Notes: a model not told the origin generated them from the letters alone. DNA of 64,000 nt from Planctomycetota bacterium (GCA_029260735.1 JAJDCR010000170.1:1-64000); one strand, 5' to 3'. Positions 17,505 through 27,301 are shown, counted from the stretch's first letter. Numbers and translations: made by a program.

Positions 17505-17646
17505 ACCAAAAGTATTTGGACATTTTAGTTTGCTATTTTGATCTCTGACTTCGGCATTCCTCAATCACAGAAAAGAACTATGCTCCTTCGTCATTTCTCG
17601 TCAGAAATCAAAATTTCTAATCTAAAATTGTCCAAATACTTTTGAT
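17505..17646. repeat. Inverted repeat between convergent genes (family E)
   Basis: The left arm at 17505-17528 (ACCAAAAGTATTTGGACA then TTTTAG) and right arm at 17621-17646 are inverted copies with one mismatch and one inserted base, separated by about 92 bases. The right end continues into TTTGATAACCCAC, which recurs at 43903-43915 after another gene end. It sits between converging genes and could also end transcription both ways. Confidence 0.6.
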
Positions 17647-17656
17647 AACCCACTAA

Positions 17657-19498
17657 TTATCTCCAAGGCCAAGGAATAGGAGGAATGTCTCTTCCCAAAA
17701 TACTTTCTATGGGAGTTACAATATCTTGCTCAAAGAGGAGCAAAGCAAAAAAGAGGAGGAGAATAAAAAATAAATTTCTTGGCCAGTTAGATGCTTCTTT
17801 CCTTTCCACTTTCTTCTGATTCGCTATTATGGGAGGAAGATAGAGAGGGCGAGGAGGAGGAGGAGAGTCTTCGGCAAAATCTAGTTCTTTCTCTTTTTCG
17901 GAACTAGGAGTTGTTTTTTTGAAGATGAGAGACACGAGTTTTCGAATAATCCAAAAAATGAGCAAAAAGAGTTTTTTTAGAAGCCAAATGGCTTTGTTTG
18001 TTTCTTTTTTTTCGAGTTGAGCTTTGACTTTTGTTTCTGCCTTCGTTTCCGTTTGATCGTGAATGTAAAGAGGCTCAGCTAATCTCAAAATGTGACTTTC
18101 ATCAAAGTCCTCTTCTTTTGGAGAGATCTTTTCTTTTCTCTCTTCTATTCCCCTTTGAATAGCTTGTCCTACCTTACGAACTCCTCCCCAGATTTTTTCT
18201 GTTGGTTCTTGAGCGAACTCATTTTCTTTTTCAGGGAAAAGCTTTAATGATACTTGAGAAGAAGATAGGGGGGGAACCAAAGATACTTGAGAAGAAGATT
18301 CCTGTGGAGCTTTTTGAGGGGTGTTTTTTTCTTCTTTTTCTTCTTTTTCTTCTTTAAATAAGGAGAATGAAGGAGTCAGAGCGACCGGATCAATTTGAGT
18401 TAGAGTAGATGGATCGGCAATTTGAGAATCCATAACTGTTTGGGCATCTTCGTTCGCGTGTTCCTCAGTATTTTCAAAATTCTCCGTTTTTTCTTGAGAG
18501 CTAATTGTCGGAGGTTTAGCTGTTTTTTGAGCTGCTTTTTTCTTTTCGATAACTTCGCAAATAAGCATCCCCAAGCGGCTTTCTATTCTATTTTTTTGGC
18601 TAGAAATAGTTTGGCCAAACATTTTTTGAAAAACTTTCTCTAGATGATCAATTAAGTCTGCCACTTTGAAATATCGTTTTTCTTTGTTTTTGGCAATCGC
18701 TTTTAGGCAAATGTTTTCTAAATCAACCGGAATTTTTGGATTTATTTGGCGAGGAGGGGGAGCTTTTTGTTTGATGATGTTCATGATGATTCCCACAGTG
18801 GTATCACCGTCAAAAGGAACCTCACCAGTGATGAGACGATAAAGGACAGTTCCCAAAGAGTAAATATCACTTTGGTAGTCTACTTGGTTATTGTGTCCTT
18901 GGGCTTGCTCTGGAGACATGTAGGCCGGGGTTCCTAAGATTGCCGTCGTATTAGTAAGACGGGTGTTGCTGTCTTCCAGCTTAGCCAGTCCATAGTCCAT
19001 TAAAAAGATATGGCCCTTGCAATCAACCATGACATTCTCAGGTTTGATATCTCGATGAAGAACCCCTTTCTCATGAGTGTGCTGTAAAGCTAGGGCGATA
19101 ACGTATGAGATATAAACTCCATAGCTAAGAGGCAATTTCTTCTGCTTTAAGAGAGAGTAAAGAGATAGTCCTTCGACTAAGTCCATGGTGAAATAAGCTT
19201 GAGGCGAAGCTCCTAAGTCATAAACCTTGATGATGTTAGGATGACTTAGTCTTTGCATGGCTCTTGCTTCTTTAAGGAATCTTTCGATGAGTTTTTTTCG
19301 AGTATCCAGAATGGTTTTTAGAGCGAAACTCTTTTTTTCTTTGGGATCATATACTTCATAGATCCGGCCCATTCCTCCTTCTGCAATTTTTCGCTTTACT
19401 AAGTAGCGACCAAACTCTTTTGGTTTATTGCGTTCCAAAGTTTTTTCTATTTCTTTTTGCAAGTTATCTGAAATAGTTTCCTGATCTCTTTCATTCAT
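17657..19498 (-). CDS. Ser/Thr protein kinase with C-terminal membrane anchor
   Basis: The protein has 613 residues from the ATG at 19498 (GAGG about 11 bases upstream); a TTG at 19516 is the alternative. The kinase domain (about 28-290) has glycine loop IAEGGMGRIYEV, FALKTI lysine, HRDIKPENV, DYGLAK in place of DFG (a conservative change) and GTPAYMSPEQ, so it should be active. The region 300-500 is rich in Ser, Glu and Lys and low in complexity. Two hydrophobic segments lie near 500-525 and 570-590, the last leaving a short Pro/Trp-rich tail (PPIPWPWR). Its promoter region is shared with a divergent kinase gene, so the two may be regulated together. Confidence 0.88.
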   Translation of the reverse strand: MNERDQETISDNLQKEIEKTLERNKPKEFGRYLVKRKIAEGGMGRIYEVYDPKEKKSFALKTILDTRKKLIERFLKEARAMQRLSHPNIIKVYDLGASPQAYFTMDLVEGLSLYSLLKQKKLPLSYGVYISYVIALALQHTHEKGVLHRDIKPENVMVDCKGHIFLMDYGLAKLEDSNTRLTNTTAILGTPAYMSPEQAQGHNNQVDYQSDIYSLGTVLYRLITGEVPFDGDTTVGIIMNIIKQKAPPPRQINPKIPVDLENICLKAIAKNKEKRYFKVADLIDHLEKVFQKMFGQTISSQKNRIESRLGMLICEVIEKKKAAQKTAKPPTISSQEKTENFENTEEHANEDAQTVMDSQIADPSTLTQIDPVALTPSFSLFKEEKEEKEEKNTPQKAPQESSSQVSLVPPLSSSQVSLKLFPEKENEFAQEPTEKIWGGVRKVGQAIQRGIEERKEKISPKEEDFDESHILRLAEPLYIHDQTETKAETKVKAQLEKKETNKAIWLLKKLFLLIFWIIRKLVSLIFKKTTPSSEKEKELDFAEDSPPPPRPLYLPPIIANQKKVERKEASNWPRNLFFILLLFFALLLFEQDIVTPIESILGRDIPPIPWPWR

Positions 19499-19628
19499 AT
19501 TCTCAGCCTCGGTCAAAATTTTCTTTGGAGATGCAAAACTTCCTGGTATTCTATTCTACAGAACATCCATAATTACGCAAGTAGATTTGAAGCACTTGAA
19601 TGAAAAATTTTCCTTAGGCAAAGTAAAC

Positions 19629-21251
19629 ATGAACGAGAATAATTTCCCTACAAGAACAATATCCTCAGCTGTATCTTTGAATAGACCTTCTACTCCGACA
19701 AATACTCCTTGTAAAGAGAATGTAGGATTGATTCAAGGTGCAGAGACTTTCTGTCCAGAAACAAACGCTCTTTTGAAAAAACGCCTCCAAGCTTCTACTT
19801 TAATCTTTACAATAGGAACTATTCTTTTTTATGTTCGAGGTTTTTTTACCCAAGATCAACCTTTAAACTTTCAACTGGTCTTACTCGTTGTATTATTAGT
19901 TTCTCTTGCAATTTTGTACTCCTCTGCCTGTTTGAGTATGCGAGCTCTTCGGACTCTAGAGGGCGTGGTTTTTTCTTCCTTAGCTTTTCTCTTGGGAATA
20001 AAATATTCCACTGTTATTTGGAATGCTGCTGCTTTAGGAAACGAAGCTATAGCCTTGACCAATATCAATCATTTGGGCTTTGCTTTTTTTGCCATGATAG
20101 TTGTGTATGGGCTATTCATTCCCAACACATGGAAAAGAACATTTGTGGTTGTTCTTTCGTTAGCAATGTTTCCCATCATGTCGTTTGCCTTTATATACTC
20201 TCACTATGAGATTGTCAGACATACGGAAACTTGGTCTTTAACTCTCTTTTTTGTTTTCTTTGGGATGGTTATCTCTGTTTATGGCTCTCACATTATGCAT
20301 ACTTTGCGCCAAGAAGCAAAAAAAGCAAGGGAAATTGGGCAGTACCGTCTCAAAGAAAAAATAGGTAGTGGTGGAATGGGAGAGGTTTGGAAGGCTCAGC
20401 ATCGAATGCTTGTTCGACCAGCAGCGATTAAGCTTATCCGCCAAGAAGTTATCCAAAAAGAAGACGATAGTGCTCAAACTGCTTTACGCCGGTTTGAACG
20501 GGAAGCCAAAGCTACTTCTCGTTTACAGTGCCCTCATACTATCCAGATTTATGATTTTGGACAGACCCAGGATAATTCTTTTTACTATGTAATGGAATAC
20601 TTGGAAGGACTTGATTTAGATACCCTAGTCGCTAAATTTGGCCCTATTTCTCCTGCTCGTACTGTTCATTTGCTCAAGCAGGTTTGTCTATCTCTTGCTG
20701 AAGCCCACTTTCGAGGGATGGTTCATCGTGATATCAAGCCCGCGAATATCTATACCTGTCAAATGGGCTTGCAGTACGATTTTGTTAAAGTTTTAGATTT
20801 TGGTTTAGTTAAGCAGCGTTCTTGGAAAGAAGAAGAGAATGGAAAACCGGAGTTGAAACTTACAAAAATGGGTGTTGTTACTGGGACACCTGCTTTTATT
20901 GCTCCTGAGATGATTTTACAAAATAATGAAATTGATCGTCGAGCGGATATTTATGCTTTAGGATGTGTGGCTTACTGGCTGTTGACAGGACTATTTGTTT
21001 TTGCAAAAGAAAGTGCTATGGCTACTTTGCTTGCTCACTTAAACGATGAGCCTATTCCCCCATCAGAAGTTGCTGGGCAAGAAATTCCTCCTGCTCTAGA
21101 TGAAATTGTCATGAGTTGCTTATCCAAAAAACCTCAAGATCGCCCTTCTAGTGCGATGGATGTTTATCGAAGCTTTTGTTCTTGCTCTTTGGGGGAGGAT
21201 ATTTGGAATGAAGAAAGTGCCGCGCGTTGGTGGGTAAAATATACAAAATAA
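19629..21251 (+). CDS. Membrane Ser/Thr protein kinase with N-terminal multi-helix domain
   Basis: The protein has 540 residues from the ATG at 19629; a TTG at 19587 would add 14. After a Pro/Thr-rich cytoplasmic leader come about six membrane helices (roughly residues 60-225). The kinase domain then spans about 240-500: IGSGGMGEVWKAQ, AAIKLIR lysine, HRDIKPANI, DFGLVK and GTPAFIAPEM, all intact. This reverses the usual order (kinase first, membrane helix later) and suggests an N-terminal membrane sensor. It is divergent from another kinase gene that starts 130 bases away. Confidence 0.87.
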   Translation: MNENNFPTRTISSAVSLNRPSTPTNTPCKENVGLIQGAETFCPETNALLKKRLQASTLIFTIGTILFYVRGFFTQDQPLNFQLVLLVVLLVSLAILYSSACLSMRALRTLEGVVFSSLAFLLGIKYSTVIWNAAALGNEAIALTNINHLGFAFFAMIVVYGLFIPNTWKRTFVVVLSLAMFPIMSFAFIYSHYEIVRHTETWSLTLFFVFFGMVISVYGSHIMHTLRQEAKKAREIGQYRLKEKIGSGGMGEVWKAQHRMLVRPAAIKLIRQEVIQKEDDSAQTALRRFEREAKATSRLQCPHTIQIYDFGQTQDNSFYYVMEYLEGLDLDTLVAKFGPISPARTVHLLKQVCLSLAEAHFRGMVHRDIKPANIYTCQMGLQYDFVKVLDFGLVKQRSWKEEENGKPELKLTKMGVVTGTPAFIAPEMILQNNEIDRRADIYALGCVAYWLLTGLFVFAKESAMATLLAHLNDEPIPPSEVAGQEIPPALDEIVMSCLSKKPQDRPSSAMDVYRSFCSCSLGEDIWNEESAARWWVKYTK

Positions 21252-21297
21252 TGTACTGTTAAATTGAAAAACCTACAGTTTCCGTAGGAGCTACTTT

Positions 21298-23277
21298 ATG
21301 AAAGAGATTAGTATCACAACACTGGAGAAAAACCTAAAATATTTGAAGCTATTATCTTCGAAGTATCCGACCATAGCTTCGGTTTGCACTGAGATTATTA
21401 ATCTCCAAGCAATTTTGAATTTGCGCAAAGGGACAGAGCATTTTTTGGCCGATATCCACGGAGAAGACGAAGCTTTTACTCATGTTTTGCGCAATGCCTC
21501 GGGGGTTCTTCGGACTAAGATTGAAGAAATTTTTGGAAACTCTTTGCGCGGTGAGGAAAAGAGAAATTTGGCTACTCTAATTTATTATCCAGAAAAAAAA
21601 TTAGAGATTATTAAAAGCCAAGAGAACAATATGAGTGATTGGTATCGAATCACTCTGTATCGTCTTACTTTAGTTTGCCGACATGTTTCTTCCAAATACA
21701 CAAGATCTAAAGTGCGTAAGGCTCTTCCTGAAGATTTTGCTTACATTATAGAAGAGCTACTCCACGAAGATGAAAATCGTTCCTCTAAACAAGAGTATTA
21801 TAATCAAATTATCGAAACGATCTTGGAAATTGATAGCTCAGATCAGTTTATTATTGCTATCTCTAAGATTATTCAAAGGCTTGCCGTAGATCGTTTACAT
21901 ATTGTCGGTGATATTTACGACCGGGGACCGGGGGCTCATATTATTATGGACGCTCTTAGTGAACATCACTCTATTGATATTCAATGGGGAAACCATGATA
22001 TGGTTTGGATGGGCGCTGCTGCTGGTAATAAAGCTTGCATGGCAAATGTCATCAGACTCTCTACTCGTTATGCCAACTTGAAAACTCTGGAAGTGGGTTA
22101 TGGTATTAATCTTTTTCCTTTGGCGACCTTTGCTAGTGAGTATTATGGGGATGATCCTTGTTATCCCTTTCGTCCGAAAATGTCTTCTCCTACTCATTAC
22201 AGTGAGAAAGACCTTAAGCTGATTTCTCAGATGCACAAAGCTATTACGATAATTCAATACAAACTCGAAAGAGAAATTATTGCTCGAAGACCTGAGTTTG
22301 AAATGGAGAGTCGCTTACTTTTACACAAAATAGATTTTGCTCAAAAAACTGTCGAAGTAGAAGGAAAAATACACTCGCTAATAGATACAAATTTTCCAAC
22401 TTTAGAAGAAGATGATCCCTACCTTCTATCTCCTGATGAAGCGATGTTAGTAGATAAGCTTATGTCTTCATTTCGTAGTAGTGAAAAACTCCGGAAGCAT
22501 ATTCGCTTTCTTTATGCTAAGGGGAGTATGTATCTTAAGTACAATTCTAATTTACTCTATCATGGTTGTATTCCTTTAAAAGAAGATGGCTCTTTCCAAG
22601 AAGTTCCCATTAGAGATTCTTTTTTTAAGGGAAAGGAACTGATGGATCAGCTGGACCGCTTAGTTAGAGAAGCTTATTTTTCTAAAGAAAAAAATGAAAG
22701 CAAAGAGTATTCTTTAGATATGACTTGGTATCTTTGGTGTGGAAAGCACTCTCCTATCTTTGGTAAAGACAAGATGACCTCCTTTGAACAATATTTTATT
22801 GAAGACAAAGCTACTCATAAAGAAATAAAAAATCACTATTATCAATACAATGAAGAGTATTGTGTTCGGATTATTCAGGAGTTTGGTTTGGACCCAGAAA
22901 CCTCTCATATTATCAATGGTCATGTTCCTGTTAAGGCTATAAAAGGAGAAAGCCCCGTAAAGGCTAACGGTAAACTCTTAGTTATCGACGGCGGTTTTTC
23001 TAAAGCCTATCAAAAAAAGACAGGTTTGGCTGGCTACACCTTGATCTATAACTCCTATGGACTTCTTCTTGTTTCTCATGAGCCTTTTGAATCTACGCAA
23101 AAAGCGATCGAAGAAGAAAAGGATATTCATTCGACAATTAAACTAATTGAGAAGCCGCTGGCTAGTCAGAAGGTTATTGATACCGACCTTGGTAAGGTCT
23201 TTATAGAGCATATTACAGAGCTGAAGCAACTATTAACGGCATATCGCCGAGGTTTAATCCAAGAAGAGACATTGTAG
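21298..23277 (+). CDS. fbp: Fructose-1,6-bisphosphatase, class III (Firmicutes type)
   Basis: The 659-residue protein begins at an ATG with TAGGAG seven bases upstream. Calcineurin-like phosphatase motifs are clear: ADIHGEDEAF (about 51-60), GDIYDRGPGAHIIMD (about 202-216), WGNHDMVWMG (about 230-239) and INGHVPVKA (about 539-547). The overall length and order match class III FBPase, a gluconeogenic enzyme hydrolysing fructose-1,6-bisphosphate. It is followed three bases later by an ATP-grasp gene on the same strand. Confidence 0.94.
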   Translation: MKEISITTLEKNLKYLKLLSSKYPTIASVCTEIINLQAILNLRKGTEHFLADIHGEDEAFTHVLRNASGVLRTKIEEIFGNSLRGEEKRNLATLIYYPEKKLEIIKSQENNMSDWYRITLYRLTLVCRHVSSKYTRSKVRKALPEDFAYIIEELLHEDENRSSKQEYYNQIIETILEIDSSDQFIIAISKIIQRLAVDRLHIVGDIYDRGPGAHIIMDALSEHHSIDIQWGNHDMVWMGAAAGNKACMANVIRLSTRYANLKTLEVGYGINLFPLATFASEYYGDDPCYPFRPKMSSPTHYSEKDLKLISQMHKAITIIQYKLEREIIARRPEFEMESRLLLHKIDFAQKTVEVEGKIHSLIDTNFPTLEEDDPYLLSPDEAMLVDKLMSSFRSSEKLRKHIRFLYAKGSMYLKYNSNLLYHGCIPLKEDGSFQEVPIRDSFFKGKELMDQLDRLVREAYFSKEKNESKEYSLDMTWYLWCGKHSPIFGKDKMTSFEQYFIEDKATHKEIKNHYYQYNEEYCVRIIQEFGLDPETSHIINGHVPVKAIKGESPVKANGKLLVIDGGFSKAYQKKTGLAGYTLIYNSYGLLLVSHEPFESTQKAIEEEKDIHSTIKLIEKPLASQKVIDTDLGKVFIEHITELKQLLTAYRRGLIQEETL

Positions 23278-23280
23278 TTT

Positions 23281-24447
23281 ATGATTCCCAAACGTATTCT
23301 TGTTAGCGGAGGGAGAGCTCCGGTTGCTTTAGAATGGGTGAGAATTTTAGGAAAAGAAGGGCATATCGTTTACGTCGGAGATAGTGGGCATTTTTTTCTG
23401 AGCCAAGTTTCTCGCTATGTGGAGAAAACTTTTTCTTGGCCATCTCCTCGTTGGCATTACTCTGATTTTTGTCATTGCTTTAAAAAAATTTTGGAAGAAC
23501 ACAAGATCGATTGGGTAATTCCTACTTGTGAAGAAATCTTCTATCTAGGACAACTTTTTCAAGATAAATTGTCTGCCCAATTTTTTGGAGAGCGACTTTG
23601 CGTTCTTCTCAGGCTTCATCATAAATATAATTTTATTGATGAGCTCAATAAACAAGGTTTTCTTACCCCAGATACCCAAATTTTAAATTCTCGCGAAGAT
23701 TTGGAGAGAACTTTTTCTCTAAAAGAAAGTCTTATTTACAAACCAGTTTTTTCTCGTTTTGGTAACTATACCCTAATATGCCCGGCCCTGAAAGAGCTCC
23801 AAAAGATTTCTCCTACCCCTAAGTTTCCTTGGGTGGCCCAAGAGTATATTGCAGGGCCTGTTTTTTCTACTTTCTCTATAGCCCACGAAGGAAAGTTACT
23901 GTACCATGTGGACTATCCTATCGAGTTTACTGTGGGGAAAGCCTCTATTCTCTTTGAGAATACAGAAAACCAAGCTATACGAGATTGGGTAAGCCAAGTT
24001 ACCAGGTACTATAATTTTTCTGGTCAAATTGGGTTTGACTTAGTTTGTAGAGAAAATCAAGTTATTCCTCTAGAGTGCAATCCTCGGGCAACGAGTGGTT
24101 TGCACTTGCTGGGAAATGAACTTACATTTTCCTCCGTTTTAGAGAAAATACCTTGTTCTTTAAATAGTAAATCAAAAAATAGTAAATCAAAGAGCAAACA
24201 AAGTAAATCGATCAAGCTTGCTTTATTTTTCTATGGAGGTTTGGGAGTGCTCCGAGGAAAATATTCCTGGAAAAAATGGAAAAAAAGTCTTTGGAACAGT
24301 AAAGATATTATTTTTTCCTGGGACGACCTGAGGCCTTTTATTTATCAAGTGGGTTTAGCTATCTACTATTTTGTAAAAATTATTTATCTCAGAAAGAGTA
24401 TTATGGACTTAACAGTTGATGATATTGCTTGGAATAATGAAAATTAG
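23281..24447 (+). CDS. ATP-grasp domain protein (CarB-like ligase)
   Basis: The 388-residue protein starts three bases after the fbp stop. The N-terminal Rossmann-like half (residues 1-115) begins KRILVSGGRAPVALEWVRIL. The ATP-grasp half (about 116-300) contains the substrate/ATP region VAQEYIAGPVFSTFSI and the metal-binding motif GFDLVCRENQVIPLECNPRATSG, where Glu and Asn are the expected Mg ligands. The C-terminus (about 330-388) is basic and hydrophobic. ATP-grasp enzymes couple a carboxylate to an amine or thiol; the substrate here is unknown. It overlaps by 11 bases the acyltransferase-like gene behind it. Confidence 0.82.
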   Translation: MIPKRILVSGGRAPVALEWVRILGKEGHIVYVGDSGHFFLSQVSRYVEKTFSWPSPRWHYSDFCHCFKKILEEHKIDWVIPTCEEIFYLGQLFQDKLSAQFFGERLCVLLRLHHKYNFIDELNKQGFLTPDTQILNSREDLERTFSLKESLIYKPVFSRFGNYTLICPALKELQKISPTPKFPWVAQEYIAGPVFSTFSIAHEGKLLYHVDYPIEFTVGKASILFENTENQAIRDWVSQVTRYYNFSGQIGFDLVCRENQVIPLECNPRATSGLHLLGNELTFSSVLEKIPCSLNSKSKNSKSKSKQSKSIKLALFFYGGLGVLRGKYSWKKWKKSLWNSKDIIFSWDDLRPFIYQVGLAIYYFVKIIYLRKSIMDLTVDDIAWNNEN

Positions 24448-25597
24448 AATTTTAACAAAAAAAGATTGCCAAGACATAGTTTGGCCCAACACTGAATCAG
24501 CAAAGTTGGCTCGCGATTGGATTGTTCCTTTGATGGATAATACATCCTCTTATATTTCTAATATAGAGGTTGAACTTTATCTTTTAAAGATAAACGATCT
24601 CTTTTTACCTGTTTCGAAAAGTGATACAAGTCAAATTGAACAGAGTTATGTTGTTTCCCCACGAAGTATGCTTCTCTATGCAAGGGAAGAGCTGGAGCGT
24701 CATAGCCCTCCTTTTGTCGGATATCCTCTTCGTCCATTTTTTTTTTGCTTAGATTATTTATTTCAAAAAGCCCAAATGGATAAGGTTGTGATGATTAATA
24801 ACTGGCTTCTATCGACTAATCTTTATCCTAAATTAAGCTTAGAAGAAACGAGAGAAATCCATCAAAAAATTAGGAGCTATTTTCCTCAATATGCTATTAT
24901 GTGGAGGACGCTTTCTTCTACTTTCCAAAAAGATATCATGGGTAGTCTAGAGGAATGTGGGTATCATGGGTTTGTTAATCGTCAGTTTTATTTTTATGAG
25001 CAATCTTCGAGTGTCCTATCTAAAAAACGAGGTAAGAAAAGTCTTCAACGAGATCGTAACTTAAAAGAGAAAAGCAGTTACGAAGTATTTTGGGATGACG
25101 GATCTAAGTCTTTTGATTACAAAGAACTTTGTTGCCTTTACAAGAAACTTTATATTGAAAAGTACTCTTCTTTCAATCCTCAGTTTACAGAAAAAATAAT
25201 AGAGCTTTGGCACCGAACAAGAACAATGTCTTTTCTCTATATAGAAAAAGATAACGTTATTTACGGCATTGCAGGGTATTGGCATCTAAACAAAATGATG
25301 ACAGTACCTTTGTTTGGGTATGAGACAAAGTTAGCTAAAAACCCTTTCTATCGTCTTTTAACTCTTGCTTTAACAGATCATTTTTTTCCACAAAATTTTC
25401 CACAAAAATCAATAGAGCATTACAATTTAAGCTCAGGGGTTGGACAGTTCAAGCGTCATCGGGGAGCAATGGTTGATATTGAGTATAGTTTTGTCTATTT
25501 CAAAAAAATGAGCCTTCTCAATCGCCTTTGTTGGAAAATTCTCATCTTCATTGCTAATTGTATTGTCAAGCCGATAATGGTTTGGTTTAAGCTATAG
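24437..25597 (+). CDS. GNAT/FemAB-like acyltransferase-type protein paired with the ATP-grasp enzyme
   Basis: The protein has 386 residues from the ATG at 24437, which lies inside the last codons of the ATP-grasp gene (11-base overlap). The C-terminal half has features of the GNAT/FemAB fold: an acceptor-like strand MSFLYIEKDNVIYGIAGYW (about 263-281) and a final RHRGAMVDIEYSFVYFKK (about 340-357) like the ends of peptidoglycan-bridge-type transferases. No strict acetyl-CoA Q/RxxGxG/A loop is visible. I infer an acyl- or aminoacyl-transferase acting with the ATP-grasp ligase. Confidence 0.6.
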   Translation: MKIRILTKKDCQDIVWPNTESAKLARDWIVPLMDNTSSYISNIEVELYLLKINDLFLPVSKSDTSQIEQSYVVSPRSMLLYAREELERHSPPFVGYPLRPFFFCLDYLFQKAQMDKVVMINNWLLSTNLYPKLSLEETREIHQKIRSYFPQYAIMWRTLSSTFQKDIMGSLEECGYHGFVNRQFYFYEQSSSVLSKKRGKKSLQRDRNLKEKSSYEVFWDDGSKSFDYKELCCLYKKLYIEKYSSFNPQFTEKIIELWHRTRTMSFLYIEKDNVIYGIAGYWHLNKMMTVPLFGYETKLAKNPFYRLLTLALTDHFFPQNFPQKSIEHYNLSSGVGQFKRHRGAMVDIEYSFVYFKKMSLLNRLCWKILIFIANCIVKPIMVWFKL

Positions 25598-25678
25598 ATT
25601 AACTTTGAGTACAACTTCCGTTAATTATGTCATTTCTGCCTCACTGTCATTAAGTTAAGGATAAACATATCTATATGT

Positions 25679-25729
25679 TTTCTTTGCCGCGAAGCGGGTA
25701 CAACATGTAACCGCTTCGCGGCAAAGAAA
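25679..25729. terminator. Perfect 19-bp hairpin between convergent genes
   Basis: The arms 25679-25697 and 25711-25729 pair perfectly (TTTCTTTGCCGCGAAGCGG) around a 13-base loop. Weaker outer arms near 25648 (CATTAAGTTAAG) and 25746 (CTTAACTTAATA) enclose it. It lies between converging genes, so a bidirectional terminator is likely, but the outer arms and a GTTTCCGCCTTCGCGGG stretch at about 25763 also suggest a dispersed REP-like repeat. Confidence 0.55.
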
Positions 25730-25846
25730 TAAAGGGCACTAGCTTCTTAACTTAATAACACGAGTTTCCGCCTTCGCGGGAATGACACCAATAACAATTT
25801 AGATAAGCCTTGTCCTCCAAATATTTCCTTAAAAATTTTAGCTTGT

Positions 25847-27142
25847 CTACTTTTTAGAAGATTTTTTCTTAGCAGCGGCCTTTTTAGCAGGAGCTTTTTT
25901 GGCAGCGGCTTTTTTAGCAGGCTCAGCTTTCTTGGTAGCGGCTTTCTTAGCAGGAGCTTTTTTAGCAGTGGCTTTTTTAGTGGGCTCAGCTTTCTTGGTA
26001 GCGGCCTTTTTAGCAGGAGCTTTTTTGGCAGCGGCTTTCTTAACAGGAGCAGCTTTTTTAGCAGGAGCAGCTTTTTTAGCAGGAGCAGCTTTCTTAGCAG
26101 GAGCAGCTTTCTTAGCAGGAGCTTTTTTGGCAGCGGCTTTCTTAACAGGAGCAGCTTTCTTAGCAGGAGCTTTTTTGACAGCGGCTTTCTTAACAGGAGC
26201 AGCTTTTTTAGCAGGAGCTTTTTTGGCAGCGGCTTTCTTAACAGGAGCAGCTTTTTTAGCAGGAGCTTTTTTGGCAGCGGCTTTCTTAACAGGAGCAGCT
26301 TTCTTAGCAGGAGCTTTTTTAGCAGCGGTTTTCTTGACAGGAGTAGCTTTTTTAGCAGCGGCTTTAGTTTTCTTTTCTGGCTCAGCTTTTGTAGCAGTTT
26401 TTTTAGTAGTGGTTTTTTTAGCAGCGGCTTTAGTTTTTTTTGCTGGTTTTGATGTCATCTTTTTATTCTCCTCTTTTTCCATCAGGTACTTGCGAGCTTT
26501 TTCAATGTAGGAAACTGCATCTGGTGTTTTACAGGAGGTTTCCCCATGATCGACTTCAATCTTACCGATTTTCTTAGCAACTTTAGTGGCTTCTTTTTCT
26601 AACTTGTAAGTGCCAATCGCAATTACGGCATTGTTCATAGCGTAGCGTGCTCGGTTGGCAGAGCCATGAATTTCCGAAGCAATGGCTTGAAGATACTTTT
26701 TACAATCTTCTTTTCCTAGAGCCTCTGGATTATCTTTGAGCAAAGCAGAGAGAACGTTATATCCGGCTTGGCGATGATACTCTTTTTTGGATTTCATCCA
26801 TTGTTCCATTTTTGGCACAGCAAAGGATGTTTGGGCAACTAATGCGGCCAAATAACTGATCAATAGACTGTAGTTTATATTTTTTATCCAATTATTTGCT
26901 TGGGAAGTAGTGAATGTTTTAGGATTAGCAATTAGTAGAGCAAGAGTTCTCGCATCAGTATTTTCTGATGCCCATAATTTTTCAGCAAGTTTATGATCTA
27001 TTTTGATTTGTTTTTGTAGCTTCTTTAGATTCGCAAAACTTACTCCATAAACTTTTTCTCCAGCCCCGTGTTTCTTATAAACCTTTTGATTTTGAGCTGT
27101 GCCCATCTCTTGCAAAAACTTCATCACTTCCTTATAATCCAT
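25847..27142 (-). CDS. AlkD-like DNA alkylation repair protein fused to a histone H1-like Lys/Ala tail
   Basis: The protein has 431 residues. Residues 1-215 form a HEAT-like helical domain like the DNA alkylation repair (AlkD-type) family (YGVSFANLKKLQKQI, LALLIAN, YHRQAGYNVLSALLK). From about 230 to the end it is an extremely basic repeat of KKAPAKKAAPVKKAAA units, about 200 residues with almost only Lys, Ala, Pro and Thr, as in bacterial histone H1-like (Hc1/AlgP) tails. The DNA of 25870-26440 is correspondingly repetitive. The N-terminal domain would bind or flip damaged DNA and the tail would bind DNA without sequence preference; the fused function is inferred. It is monocistronic and convergent with the gene before it. 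Confidence 0.85.
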   Translation of the reverse strand: MDYKEVMKFLQEMGTAQNQKVYKKHGAGEKVYGVSFANLKKLQKQIKIDHKLAEKLWASENTDARTLALLIANPKTFTTSQANNWIKNINYSLLISYLAALVAQTSFAVPKMEQWMKSKKEYHRQAGYNVLSALLKDNPEALGKEDCKKYLQAIASEIHGSANRARYAMNNAVIAIGTYKLEKEATKVAKKIGKIEVDHGETSCKTPDAVSYIEKARKYLMEKEENKKMTSKPAKKTKAAAKKTTTKKTATKAEPEKKTKAAAKKATPVKKTAAKKAPAKKAAPVKKAAAKKAPAKKAAPVKKAAAKKAPAKKAAPVKKAAVKKAPAKKAAPVKKAAAKKAPAKKAAPAKKAAPAKKAAPAKKAAPVKKAAAKKAPAKKAATKKAEPTKKATAKKAPAKKAATKKAEPAKKAAAKKAPAKKAAAKKKSSKK

Positions 27143-27301
27143 ACGCGCTCCTTTCCATAAAAATTATCTTAATTTATTTCCTAGAAGAAAGTATAACAAA
27201 ATATCCGAAGAAAACCAGTATCCCTGTCCCATTTTTTCTTTTATAGCAAATTTTTTTTTTTCTTGTAAGTAAATACTTGGTTATATTTTAAGTAAAAGGG
27301 T

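Noticed and set aside
25899..26510. Plus-strand frame of 203 residues rich in Ala, Phe and Leu
   Set aside because: It is the antisense of the Lys/Ala repeat region; composition follows from the repeat and there is no ribosome site or domain.
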